Assembly: GCA_002479215.1 (NCBI GenBank) | Contig: DLME01000015.1 | Coordinates: 1 to 8,066 of the forward strand | Source of the DNA: Syntrophaceae bacterium UBA7544 | GTDB lineage: Bacteria; Desulfobacterota; Syntrophia; Syntrophales; Smithellaceae | DNA: 8,066 bases | Reading direction: 5' to 3' | Part shown: piece after piece, positions 1 to 6,668 of the stretch | Position numbering within the stretch: position 1 is the stretch's first letter | Layout: every line of letters begins with the position of its first letter | Notes under the pieces: model-generated | What the model saw: the letters and a program-made list of their open reading frames with translations, nothing else | Told to the model about the DNA's origin: nothing | Databases searched by the model: none | Made by a program: the position numbers and the translations under genes

Positions 1-133
1 AAAAACAACATTACAGGAAGAACTATGTAAACCAGTATTTTTAAGAAAATATTCGTCTATAACACCTACGAAGTATGATACTCAGTGTATGTTGAGAAGT
101 GAGGATTACCAATTACAAGCTGCGCAAGAAGCG

Positions 134-1123
134 TCAGCCTTCCGTCTTATAGCCCTTTTCATTGAAAAGCCTCAGACAGGCATCCACGACGTCCGGATCA
201 TACTGGGATCCACGACGCGCGCTTATTTCATCGATGGCATGCTTTAAAGGAAAGGCCTTCTGAAAGATCCGATGAGAAGTCAAGTCTTCAATGGCAACGG
301 CAACGGCCAGAATTCTGGCTTCGATGAGAATATCCTCCCCCCTGATCCCCCGCGGGTATCCTGACCCATCGAAACATTCGCGATGTTGCAGGACAATGTT
401 TGCGATGGGCCAAGGGAAAGCGACTGCTTCTAAAATGTCGTAACTCAACTGTGGGTAATTGCGATACAGGGTCAGGTTTTGTCCTGTCAATTGGCTGGTA
501 CCCATAAGGATTTCGACGGGCATATTCACAAGGCTGATGTCATAGACGTGTGTTGCTAACCAGAGCCCCTCCGCCAAGAAGTCGGAAAGTCCCATTTCCT
601 TGGCGATGCCGTGTGCAATAAAAGCGACTCGTTGGTGATGACCGAGGGAAGTATGGGGTCCGTGCAATTCAATCGCTCCCGAGAATGCTTTCATCGTCCC
701 CGTATAGCAACTGGTCAAACGGTCCAGGCGGTCTTTTATTTCCTTATCTACCAAGTGCCTGTGGAGAGCCATCTCGATATTTGCGTACAGTTCCTTCTGA
801 TTGAAGGGTTTGACCAGATAACTGAAAGGCTTTGTCTGCTTTGCCCGTTCGATATATTCCTGATTTGTGTAAGCGGTCATGTAAATCATCGGGATATTGA
901 ACTGAGAGTTGATCCGGCCGGCAGCTTCAATGCCATCCATTTTACCCTTCAAAACAATATCCATCAGGATCAGGTCGGGACTATCCGCTTCCGCCTTCCT
1001 GATGGCCTCGTCTCCTACGGATGCCGTTGAGCAAATCGTATACCCGAGATCTTCCAGACTCCTGCAAAGCTGATCGGAAACGACCCATTCGTCTTCCACG
1101 ACCATGATCTTCTCACTGTTCAT
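134..1123 (-). CDS. Response regulator with a degenerate HD-GYP output domain
   Basis: Two-domain cytoplasmic response regulator. Numbering is from the ATG at 1123. The receiver domain (about 4-120) has all key residues: acidic pair E10-D11, phosphoacceptor D55 in LILMDIVL, T83 in MTA and K105 in VKPF. The second domain (about 150-325) follows the HD-GYP pattern: HxxRV at 162, then the HD region, then DGSGYP at 252-257. Most metal ligands of active cyclic di-GMP phosphodiesterases are changed: the HDIGK motif reads YDISL (194-198), the later H is Y223, the HH pair is H247-R248, and the following D is V276. Enzyme activity is therefore unlikely; a binding or scaffold output is inferred. A GTG six codons upstream (1141) is also in frame, but GAGAGG eight bases before the ATG favours 1123. 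It is the second gene of an operon, 21 bases after the kinase, which is its likely phosphodonor. Confidence 0.9.
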   Translation of the reverse strand: MNSEKIMVVEDEWVVSDQLCRSLEDLGYTICSTASVGDEAIRKAEADSPDLILMDIVLKGKMDGIEAAGRINSQFNIPMIYMTAYTNQEYIERAKQTKPFSYLVKPFNQKELYANIEMALHRHLVDKEIKDRLDRLTSCYTGTMKAFSGAIELHGPHTSLGHHQRVAFIAHGIAKEMGLSDFLAEGLWLATHVYDISLVNMPVEILMGTSQLTGQNLTLYRNYPQLSYDILEAVAFPWPIANIVLQHRECFDGSGYPRGIRGEDILIEARILAVAVAIEDLTSHRIFQKAFPLKHAIDEISARRGSQYDPDVVDACLRLFNEKGYKTEG

Positions 1124-1144
1124 AACGACCGCCTCTCCCACAAA

Positions 1145-3058
1145 TTATAAGGGGAATTTTATTCGGAATTCTGTTCCGTTGTCTCGCCTTACCTCAATTT
1201 GACCTTCAAGCTGCTTTTTCACCAGGCCGTTCACCAAGTACAGCCCCATGGAGCGTGGCTGGTGGATATCAACATCGTCCGGCAGACCCAAACCATTATC
1301 ACGGACGACGATCTCCATTTCTTTGTTTTTCGTTTCGTGGATGATGATCCGTAATTCACCTGATCCATCGCCAGGAAAGGCATGTTTAAGCGCATTGGAA
1401 ACCAATTCATTCAGGATCAACCCACAGGGGATCGCCTTGTTAATGTCCACATAAACATCGCCGTCGGTTTGGACGATCAGATCTATTTTCCCTGGATCGA
1501 TTTTGTACGCTTGAAATAACTCCTGTGACAGGGCTCTCACATAACCGACTATATCGATTCTTGCTAAATCCTTTGAAGCGTAAAGTTGTTCATGAACTAG
1601 GGCCATGGATCGGATTCGGCTCTGGCTCTTATTCAACATTTCAATCAGCTCTGGATTCCCGCTTGACCTCGCCTGAAGATCGAGAAGGCCGGATATCACC
1701 TGCATGTTGTTCTTTCCCCGGTGATTAAGTTCTCTAAGGAGAATCTCTTTCTCCCGAAGAGATGCATGAATCTCTTCTTCCGCTTGCTTGCGTTCGGTGA
1801 TGTCACGAATATTACATTGTACCAACCTTGCCCTGTCGACGAGATATATATCCGTATAGATATGCTGCCCGGACTTGGTTTTTACCGGAACATCATTGTA
1901 ATTAAGAATGCCGCTCTTGTTCAGATTTTGCATCGTCGTTTGGAAATCACCCATATCGAGCGAAACACCGATGTCCTGAAGCTTATTCCCGACGCACTCC
2001 TTTTTGGTATACCCCAACATTTTCTCGGTGGCCGGATTAGCATGGGTTATATTTCCTTCGCTTTTTTCGAGAAGCACTATCCCGTCACTTGCAGTCTCAA
2101 AAAGACGCCTGTAGCGCTCTTCAGATTCCGATAATAAGATTTCCAGTCGCCTGTGCTCGGTGATGTCCTCGATGGCCAGGAGGATTATCCGTTCCTTTCC
2201 CAACACTCTTTGAATTTGCCGGGCATTCAAAAGCATTATGCGCCTGCCGATGGTAGTAAAATCATGTTCCACCTCATAGTTATCAAAGGTTGCCTTTTGA
2301 GGAAGGATGTTTTCCAGTAGTTCCCTCAGCTTGGGGATATCCCACTGTTTATTGCCCAGGTCATAGATAAGTTGTCCCACGGTCTCTTCAGGTTTTACCT
2401 TAAAGACTACATAGAAGGAACGGCTGGCGGAGACTACCCTTAAATCTTGATCTAGAGCGATTAATGGTTCACGCACGGTGTTGATGATGCTCTCGGCGTA
2501 TTCGCGGGCTTCATCTTCGGATATTTTAGTCGTTTCCAGTTCTTTACGGGTTTTTTCCAGCCCATTTTCTATCTCCTTGCGCTCGGTGATGTCCTCAATG
2601 GCCAGGAGGATCATCTTTACCCCGATGTCTTTCCGATATATTCGGCGGGCATTGAGCAGCATGATTTTATGACCGATGTCTTGGAAATTATGGTCAACCT
2701 CAAAGTCGTCGAACGCTTCTTCTTTTGGAAGAGTTTCTTCAAGCATCTTACGAAGTATGGGGATGTCCCATTGTTTGTTTCCAAGGTCATAGATGAAACT
2801 TCCGAGCGTTTCACCGGGAATTACTTTAAAAGTTCTATAAAAGTTGCGGTTCGCCGAGATTATCTTCAGATCCGCATCCAGGACCAAAAGAGGCTCTCGA
2901 ACAGTTTCCACAATACTTTCGGCATAGCGACGGGCTTCCTCGGCCGCAAGCTCACAAGATATAGTTCCGGATATTGATTTTTTCAGCGCGGCATTTTGCG
3001 AGCTCAATTCCGTCAGTTCATGTACGAGCTGCTTCTTTGTCTTATTATCATCTTTCAT
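1145..3058 (-). CDS. Cytoplasmic PAS-PAS-PAS sensor histidine kinase (HisKA_2 type)
   Basis: A 637-residue sensor kinase without membrane segments, so it senses an internal signal. Order: short coiled N-terminus (1-38), PAS 1 (about 42-165), PAS 2 (about 184-307), PAS 3 (about 312-425), HisKA_2 dimerisation and phosphotransfer domain (about 435-515), and a HATPase domain (about 535-637). Each PAS ends in a PAC-like (D)ITER or DITEH stretch. The phosphoacceptor is H446 in ELNHRGKNN, close to the HRxKNN signature of the HisKA_2 family. ATP-site motifs are the N box with N550, E551 and N555, the G1 box DNGLGL (587-592) and a short G2 box around SMGLYLV (603-609). PAS 1 and 2 are a tandem duplication. 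No haem, flavin or other cofactor residue is obvious, so the ligand is unknown. The ATG at 3058 is preceded by AGGT about nine bases upstream. The downstream response regulator is the likely partner. Confidence 0.93.
   Translation of the reverse strand: MKDDNKTKKQLVHELTELSSQNAALKKSISGTISCELAAEEARRYAESIVETVREPLLVLDADLKIISANRNFYRTFKVIPGETLGSFIYDLGNKQWDIPILRKMLEETLPKEEAFDDFEVDHNFQDIGHKIMLLNARRIYRKDIGVKMILLAIEDITERKEIENGLEKTRKELETTKISEDEAREYAESIINTVREPLIALDQDLRVVSASRSFYVVFKVKPEETVGQLIYDLGNKQWDIPKLRELLENILPQKATFDNYEVEHDFTTIGRRIMLLNARQIQRVLGKERIILLAIEDITEHRRLEILLSESEERYRRLFETASDGIVLLEKSEGNITHANPATEKMLGYTKKECVGNKLQDIGVSLDMGDFQTTMQNLNKSGILNYNDVPVKTKSGQHIYTDIYLVDRARLVQCNIRDITERKQAEEEIHASLREKEILLRELNHRGKNNMQVISGLLDLQARSSGNPELIEMLNKSQSRIRSMALVHEQLYASKDLARIDIVGYVRALSQELFQAYKIDPGKIDLIVQTDGDVYVDINKAIPCGLILNELVSNALKHAFPGDGSGELRIIIHETKNKEMEIVVRDNGLGLPDDVDIHQPRSMGLYLVNGLVKKQLEGQIEVRRDNGTEFRIKFPL
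2156..2935 (-). repeat. Tandem duplication of PAS modules inside the kinase gene
   Basis: Kinase residues 42-159 (bases 2582-2935) and 184-301 (bases 2156-2509) align with a constant offset of 142 residues (426 bases) and no gap. By eye about 74 of 118 residues are identical. The longest identical run is IYDLGNKQWDIP; others are IMLLNAR and ILLAIEDITE. The DNA also matches over long stretches, for example around 2160 and 2586. This points to an in-gene tandem duplication rather than two independently acquired PAS domains. Confidence 0.9.
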
Positions 3059-3114
3059 AAGGTGACCTATTAGAAGAGCTGATTAAAGCACAAAACCTTC
3101 ATTCTTTTGAGACA

Positions 3115-3137
3115 AGGGGTTTCCGTAATCAACCCCT
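3115..3137. repeat. Inverted repeat in the kinase leader
   Basis: AGGGGTT (3115-3121) and AACCCCT (3131-3137) are perfect 7-base arms around a 9-base centre, 57-80 bases upstream of the kinase ATG. It could be an operator for a dimeric regulator or a hairpin in the kinase 5' leader. There is no T-run behind it on the minus strand, so it is not a terminator. Confidence 0.5.
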
Positions 3138-3403
3138 ATGGTGTAGGTTATAAATCAATCAACATATTATCATATTAGATATAGGGCTCTTAAACCTTTC
3201 CCATGTCAAGATAATTTTGATATTCACTGAAAAAATAAGACGAAGCAGACATTGTTATTCCCATCTGTAATCATTTTCAGGTTCGTTAAAAACCCAAGCG
3301 TCAGGGCTTTTTTATTTAAATTCTCTTACCGCACGATCTGCTATTCTATGTGCTTGAGTCCTTATAGGATATCTAGAGTTAATTTTTTTCATAGCCGTAC
3401 CAC

Positions 3404-3446
3404 AAAAAAGAACCCCATCTCTTTCTCGTGAGTAATGGGGTTTTTG
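3404..3446 (-). terminator. Intrinsic terminator, probably bidirectional
   Basis: Arms AACCCCAT (3411-3418) and ATGGGGTT (3435-3442) form a strong stem, extended by A-T pairs, around a 16-base loop. On the minus strand the stem is followed by a C and six T. On the plus strand it is followed by TTTTTG. It probably ends leftward transcription from the radical SAM operon, although it lies about 270 bases past that stop codon, and it insulates the kinase operon from it. Confidence 0.75.
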
Positions 3447-3683
3447 TAATCAGTCCATGGCACCCTCATGAAAAGCTGAATGGTTTGTGTATTTTCTAAT
3501 TACTTAGATAGATTGCCATTTCATAATTATCACGATTTCTGTTTGAAATCTACAATGAAAGAGATAATTGGATTTATGACGAGGACAGAAAGAAGTCAAT
3601 ATCTGAGTTTACACCTGTTATACATTCAAATATCGGCCCAAACATATATTAAGGGCGCAGACTGATGATCGTGGTTACTGCTT

Positions 3684-3705
3684 CAATATTTTGTGAAAAA
3701 TATTG
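3684..3705. repeat. Perfect AT-rich hairpin behind the radical SAM gene
   Basis: CAATATTTT (3684-3692) and AAAATATTG (3697-3705) are perfect 9-base arms around a 4-base loop. The hairpin begins 14 bases after the radical SAM stop codon. There is no clean T-run after it on the minus strand, so it may stabilise the 3' end of the mRNA rather than terminate it. Confidence 0.5.
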
Positions 3706-3719
3706 GTGACAGCGCTTTT

Positions 3720-5198
3720 CTACAAACTGTAAGCAAAGTCATTATAGGCCATCAAGGCAAGGATTGAGGATATCCTGGCTCGCCTGTTAAATACCTTTGG
3801 CAATATTTTAATAATGAATTTCGAGCGATTGATATTGCAGGAAAAGAGCAGGGATAAGAGACGCAATGCAAAAATGAGACGGTAGGAGAACTTCACAGGA
3901 TCAAGCTCGTTGGCACGTTTCCAGAAATCGATCTCCCAGTAATAGTTGAGCCTCTTCCAGATGGCATCAAATGAATACACCTCCCGGACTATTTTTCGAT
4001 ATCCTACCTCCAGTTCCTGCGGAGACAGTGTGGGATGTTGGAAGACCACATGTTTGGTGTCATACCTGCTCCAGTTCCTATGGATAATCCGACCCTCCTT
4101 TTCCATGCGTTTGAAAAGCTCAGTGCCCGGAAAAGGTGTAAGAATGTTTATAACCGGTATAAGCAGCTTGGTTTTCTGAATGAAGTCTATTATGTCGGCG
4201 AATGTTGATTTGCAGTCATGATCGTACCCGACGATAAATGAACCGTGGACCAGGATGCCGTATGACTGGATCATTCTTATAGCCTCGGCATAATCATACT
4301 GCTGGTTGATCTCCTTGCGCATAATCTCAAGGTTTTTTTTAGACAGGGACTCAATTCCGATAAAAACAGCGCCGCATCCGCTGTCGCGCATGAGACCCAA
4401 GAGTTCATCTTCTTTGGAAATGTTAATGGATGCCTGGCACATCCAATTAATATTGTACGGTTTGATGGCTTCTAACAATTCCCTGGTAAACTTTTTATTG
4501 GCAATGATATTATCATCAGCAAAGAAGATGGCGTTTTTCTTTTTATATTTGGAAAGAGAGCTGTTGATGTCTTTAATCTCGGCTATGACCTGTTCTATGG
4601 ATTTATTCCTGATTTTTTGTCCGTCAGAGGCATGCACCGAACAAAACTCACAGTGGAACGGGCACCCCTTGGTGGTCTGTAATATATCCTGCAGATATCG
4701 GGCTCTTGACAACAATGATCTTGATATAGGAGGCGCGGCGGATAGATCGACAAGAGATTCGGCCCTGTATATTCTTTTCAGCTGACCTTGCTCGGCATCC
4801 TTCAGAAGCATACCCCAGATATTCTCCGCCTCGCCGCTAACAACGCAATCGCAATAGTTCATGGCTTCTTCGGGGCACATTGAGGGATGTATGCCTCCGA
4901 GAACGGTCTTACACCCATTTTTTTGGTACATCTCCGATATCTTATATGCCCTCTTTGCAAACATGGTCCTTACGCTGATTCCGACAAGATCGGCTTGCCA
5001 GTCATAATCAATATCCTCAACGTTTTCATCGAACACCCTGAGCTCGTGGTAGGAAGGGGTTAAAGATGCCAGGGTGGGAATTGCCAGTTGATAAGAGATA
5101 TATTTCCTGGAAAGTAAAAAAGTTGAGAAGAATTTATAATCATAAAAGCTCCGTGAGTTATCAGAGCTATTCCTGGGGATGATGAGGGCAATCTTCAT
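3720..5198 (-). CDS. B12-binding-type radical SAM protein with DUF4070-like C-terminus
   Basis: A 492-residue protein. The N-terminal half (about 35-145) looks like a cobalamin-binding Rossmann domain: LVGISVRTMF, then VLGGIHPSMCPEEAM and VVSGEAE. The DxHxxG motif for a lower histidine ligand is not seen, as in other members of this class. The radical SAM barrel follows, with the CX3CX2C cluster motif C179, C183, C186 (KGCPFHCEFCS), FFADDN at 225-230, GIES at 281-284 and LTPFPGTELF at 353-362. The segment from about 380 (SPQELEVGYRKIVREVYS) resembles DUF4070, seen in enzymes such as the hopanoid methylase HpnP. The last 55 residues are basic and hydrophobic and may touch the membrane. Members of this class often methylate unactivated carbons; the substrate here is unknown. 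The start overlaps the preceding small gene by ATGA and has no strong ribosome site of its own, indicating translational coupling. Confidence 0.88.
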   Translation of the reverse strand: MKIALIIPRNSSDNSRSFYDYKFFSTFLLSRKYISYQLAIPTLASLTPSYHELRVFDENVEDIDYDWQADLVGISVRTMFAKRAYKISEMYQKNGCKTVLGGIHPSMCPEEAMNYCDCVVSGEAENIWGMLLKDAEQGQLKRIYRAESLVDLSAAPPISRSLLSRARYLQDILQTTKGCPFHCEFCSVHASDGQKIRNKSIEQVIAEIKDINSSLSKYKKKNAIFFADDNIIANKKFTRELLEAIKPYNINWMCQASINISKEDELLGLMRDSGCGAVFIGIESLSKKNLEIMRKEINQQYDYAEAIRMIQSYGILVHGSFIVGYDHDCKSTFADIIDFIQKTKLLIPVINILTPFPGTELFKRMEKEGRIIHRNWSRYDTKHVVFQHPTLSPQELEVGYRKIVREVYSFDAIWKRLNYYWEIDFWKRANELDPVKFSYRLIFALRLLSLLFSCNINRSKFIIKILPKVFNRRARISSILALMAYNDFAYSL

Positions 5199-5416
5199 GG
5201 ATTTGAGAATATGTCCAGCATTTTATCAATTTTTTCCGCATCGAAGGCCACCGCGTTGCCCGAATAGATTTGATTGATCAGATGATCCAAATCTGCTGAC
5301 AATGGCTCGGTTATTTTCTCTTCTTTCAGTTTATCTGAGGCAAAAGACTGAAATGAACCCAAACTAATCACAATAAAAGCGAGAATTGCTATCAACTTAA
5401 TCTTTGCCATAATCAA
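5195..5416 (-). CDS. Small exported protein coupled to the radical SAM gene
   Basis: A 73-residue protein that I do not recognise. It has a clear Sec signal peptide: basic MAKIK, hydrophobic core LIAILAFIVISLGSF and probable cleavage after SFA (near residue 26). The mature part of about 47 residues is acidic, has no Cys, and contains LSADLDHLINQIYSG and DAEKIDKMLDIF, probably two helices. The first codon is TTG at 5416, with AGGAAG seven bases before it. An ATG two codons later (5410) is the alternative, but would sit 13 bases from that site. Its stop overlaps the ATG of the radical SAM gene by four bases. It could be an accessory periplasmic protein or a substrate; nothing in the sequence decides this. 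Confidence 0.75.
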   Translation of the reverse strand: MIMAKIKLIAILAFIVISLGSFQSFASDKLKEEKITEPLSADLDHLINQIYSGNAVAFDAEKIDKMLDIFSNP

Positions 5417-5579
5417 TATTCAACTTCCTGATGGGAGGAGATGCTCCGCTTCATGCTATGGAACCGTAAGTATTTTTAAGAATCTTTGTGTGCTAACTTT
5501 CAATTGAGAAAAAATATATATTTTAAAGTAGTTTTTTAGAGTACGCTATTGATTGTGTTAGGATATGTTTATTAAATTT

Positions 5580-5765
5580 TCATGCAAAAATTTTACATAT
5601 CAGTTCAATCACACTTATCACACCAATAATAATAATACATACTACGAAAAGTACAATGATAAATGGCAACGGGCTTCCTAATGTTGACTTTAGTTTTACT
5701 ATTATCTCATAGAGATTCTTAAAATAACTCGTAAAACCTTTTTTAAATCCGTCAAAAATATTCAC
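5580..5765 (-). CDS. Small single-pass membrane protein
   Basis: 61 residues, not recognised. The N-terminus is amphipathic and basic (FKKGFTSYFKNLYEIIVKLK). Residues about 31-58 are a strongly hydrophobic helix (FIIVLFVVCIIIIGVISVIE) with a short tail. The start is GTG (5765) with an excellent ribosome site AAGGAAG six bases upstream, which is the main reason to believe the gene. It lies 40 bases behind the basic small protein gene and is probably co-transcribed with it. A toxin-like or stress-related membrane peptide is possible, but no family match is claimed. Confidence 0.65.
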   Translation of the reverse strand: MNIFDGFKKGFTSYFKNLYEIIVKLKSTLGSPLPFIIVLFVVCIIIIGVISVIELICKIFA

Positions 5766-5805
5766 ACAAAACTTCCTTTTCCTTTGAAACGCTACATATA
5801 GCCCC

Positions 5806-5997
5806 TTATGCTATGCTTTTTACGATCTCCTCCACCAGTCCCGGTTCAGCTATATCTGAGCCTGCGTTCGGAGTGTGCGTTTTTATATTAGCTTTCCGCT
5901 GTTTAACCATTCTGCGCTTTGATGCCTTATCCATTTGTTTCTGCTGTCTTGCTTTTTCTTTCACCTGTTTGCCAAAGTTGTACATGGACTTCCCCAT
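5806..5997 (-). CDS. Small Lys/Arg/Gln-rich protein next to the cold shock gene
   Basis: 63 residues. The first 39 contain 14 Lys or Arg and only two acidic residues (KQVKEKARQQKQMDKASKRR), likely one long basic helix. The C-terminal 18 residues are acidic (SDIAEPGLVEEIVKSIA). The layout suggests nucleic-acid or ribosome binding, which is inference. The ATG at 5997 is preceded by AGGAG eight bases upstream. The gene starts 58 bases past the cold shock terminator and has no convincing promoter of its own, so it may be expressed by read-through from the cold shock gene. Similar small basic proteins are, to my recollection, common in Deltaproteobacteria; I could not verify this. Confidence 0.8.
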   Translation of the reverse strand: MGKSMYNFGKQVKEKARQQKQMDKASKRRMVKQRKANIKTHTPNAGSDIAEPGLVEEIVKSIA

Positions 5998-6044
5998 ATT
6001 TTAAGCTCCTATTTTGTCTTTCTTTCAAACGTCATCGAATATGC

Positions 6045-6092
6045 TAAAAATGGAGAGACGCTCCAAGACAAAATGTCGTAATGGAACGCCTC
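6045..6092 (-). terminator. Terminator of the cold shock gene
   Basis: Arms 6055-6065 (GAGACGCTCCA) and 6082-6092 (TGGAACGCCTC) pair over 11 positions with two G-U wobbles around a 16-base loop. On the minus strand the stem is followed by TCCATTTTTAGC. It lies 20 bases after the stop of the cold shock gene. On the plus strand a TTTCTTT tail follows, so it may work both ways. Confidence 0.7.
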
Positions 6093-6112
6093 TTTCTTTA
6101 CCCAGTATTTAA

Positions 6113-6313
6113 TTAACTGGGTTTCACATTTTCTGCTGCAGGGCCTTTTTTACCCTCGACAACATCAAAGCTTACAGACTGCCCCGCAGTTAAAGTTTTG
6201 AAACCAGCGGCTTGAATCGCACTGTGATGGACGAAAATATCCCCACCATCATTCTTCTCGATAAATCCAAAACCTTTACTCTCGTTAAACCATTTCACTT
6301 TACCTTCTGACAT
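6113..6313 (-). CDS. csp: CspA-family cold shock protein
   Basis: 66 residues, the standard length of a single cold shock domain. It shows the opening [16 protein letters not shown], the RNP1 motif KGFGFIE (13-19), the RNP2 motif DIFVHHSAI (25-33), and the typical end [12 protein letters not shown]. Family members bind single-stranded RNA and DNA in the cytoplasm, melt RNA secondary structure and can act as transcription antiterminators. A strong ribosome site, AAAGGAGG, lies about 9-10 bases before the ATG. The gene has a promoter at 6494-6522 and a leader of about 170 bases, as is common for cold-induced csp genes, and the leader contains a terminator-like hairpin. The paralogue number cannot be assigned. 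Cold induction is inference. Confidence 0.97.
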   Translation of the reverse strand: MSEGKVKWFNESKGFGFIEKNDGGDIFVHHSAIQAAGFKTLTAGQSVSFDVVEGKKGPAAENVKPS

Positions 6314-6372
6314 AATTAGTCCCCTCCTTTCTTAGAATTTACCAAAAGTCGAATTACCAGTATGACAGAAAT

Positions 6373-6407
6373 AAAAAAACCACCAAAACTCTTAAAGAGC
6401 ATGGTGG
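6373..6407 (-). terminator. Attenuator-like terminator in the cold shock leader
   Basis: On the minus strand CCACC (6407-6403) pairs with GGTGG (6384-6380), with an inner CTC/GAG pairing, and seven T follow directly (6379-6373). It sits between the csp promoter and the csp ribosome site, about 60 bases before the ATG. No other minus-strand gene lies upstream for it to end. It is either an attenuator of csp or the end of a short RNA. Confidence 0.6.
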
Positions 6408-6445
6408 CCGCTTTTGCACTTCAAATTGTTGTAACTCAACTTTAA

Positions 6446-6482
6446 CTGTACCGTACTGACTTAAGACCATAGTGAGGTACAG
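6446..6482 (-). promoter_or_regulatory. 5'-end hairpin of the cold shock leader
   Basis: CTGTACC (6446-6452) and GGTACAG (6476-6482) are perfect 7-base arms around a 23-base loop. They begin within a few bases of the predicted transcription start near 6487, so the leader RNA would open with this stem-loop. It could affect RNA stability or fold alternatively with downstream sequence. Confidence 0.45.
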
Positions 6483-6493
6483 CAGATATATAA

Positions 6494-6522
6494 AAGATAC
6501 TTTACTGTTTATGCAAAGTCAA
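6494..6522 (-). promoter_or_regulatory. Sigma-70-type promoter of the cold shock gene
   Basis: On the minus strand TTGACT (6522-6517), a 17-base spacer and TATCTT (6499-6494). The predicted start is near 6487, giving a leader of about 170 bases before csp. It is divergent from the promoter at 6552-6580. Confidence 0.55.
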
Positions 6523-6551
6523 GGCATATTTCGTTATATTTCAATAATTTA

Positions 6552-6580
6552 TTCACAAACCGATAAAGCGGATGTATATT
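6552..6580 (+). promoter_or_regulatory. Sigma-70-type promoter heading the decayed gene
   Basis: TTCACA (6552-6557), a 17-base spacer and TATATT (6575-6580), each box one base off consensus. The predicted start is near 6587. It reads toward the broken gene at 6669-7112 and lies 29 bases from the divergent csp promoter. Confidence 0.5.
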
Positions 6581-6668
6581 ATGGGCGTGACCTTAAGATT
6601 CTTGAATGGCTCTAGCAGATTAGACAAATGACGATACTTTTTAACTGTATTGTTACTGGTAGGTTTTT

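Larger units (their letters stand above)
3059..3719. other. Spacer between the kinase operon and the radical SAM operon
   Basis: No supportable gene in 661 bases. Next to the kinase start it holds a 23-base inverted repeat (3115-3137). A perfect TTGACA box lies on the minus strand at 3204-3209, but the nearest TATATC (3178-3183) is 20 bases away, so it is only a weak promoter candidate for the kinase operon. The middle holds a symmetric terminator (3404-3446), and the end nearest the radical SAM gene holds an AT-rich hairpin (3684-3705). The rest is AT-rich with nothing recognisable. Confidence 0.6.

Noticed and set aside
36..51. Short hairpin TATTTT/AAAATA near the left edge as terminator of the signalling operon
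   Set aside because: Six A-T pairs only, no T-run on the minus strand, and more than 80 bases beyond the stop codon.
3178..3209. Promoter for the kinase operon built on a perfect TTGACA
   Set aside because: The best -10 candidate is 20 bases away and the closer windows lack TATAAT similarity, so it is kept only as a remark in the spacer entry.
3286..3316. Possible second terminator (AAACCC, then GGGCTTTTTT) in the kinase spacer
   Set aside because: The paired core is only three to four bases. The stronger stem at 3404-3446 explains termination better.
3480..3665. Plus-strand open frame of 61 codons
   Set aside because: No ribosome site, no domain-like composition, and it lies in an AT-rich spacer with no promoter.
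5813..6004. Plus-strand open frame of 63 codons
   Set aside because: It is the antisense shadow of the basic small protein, which has a good ribosome site.
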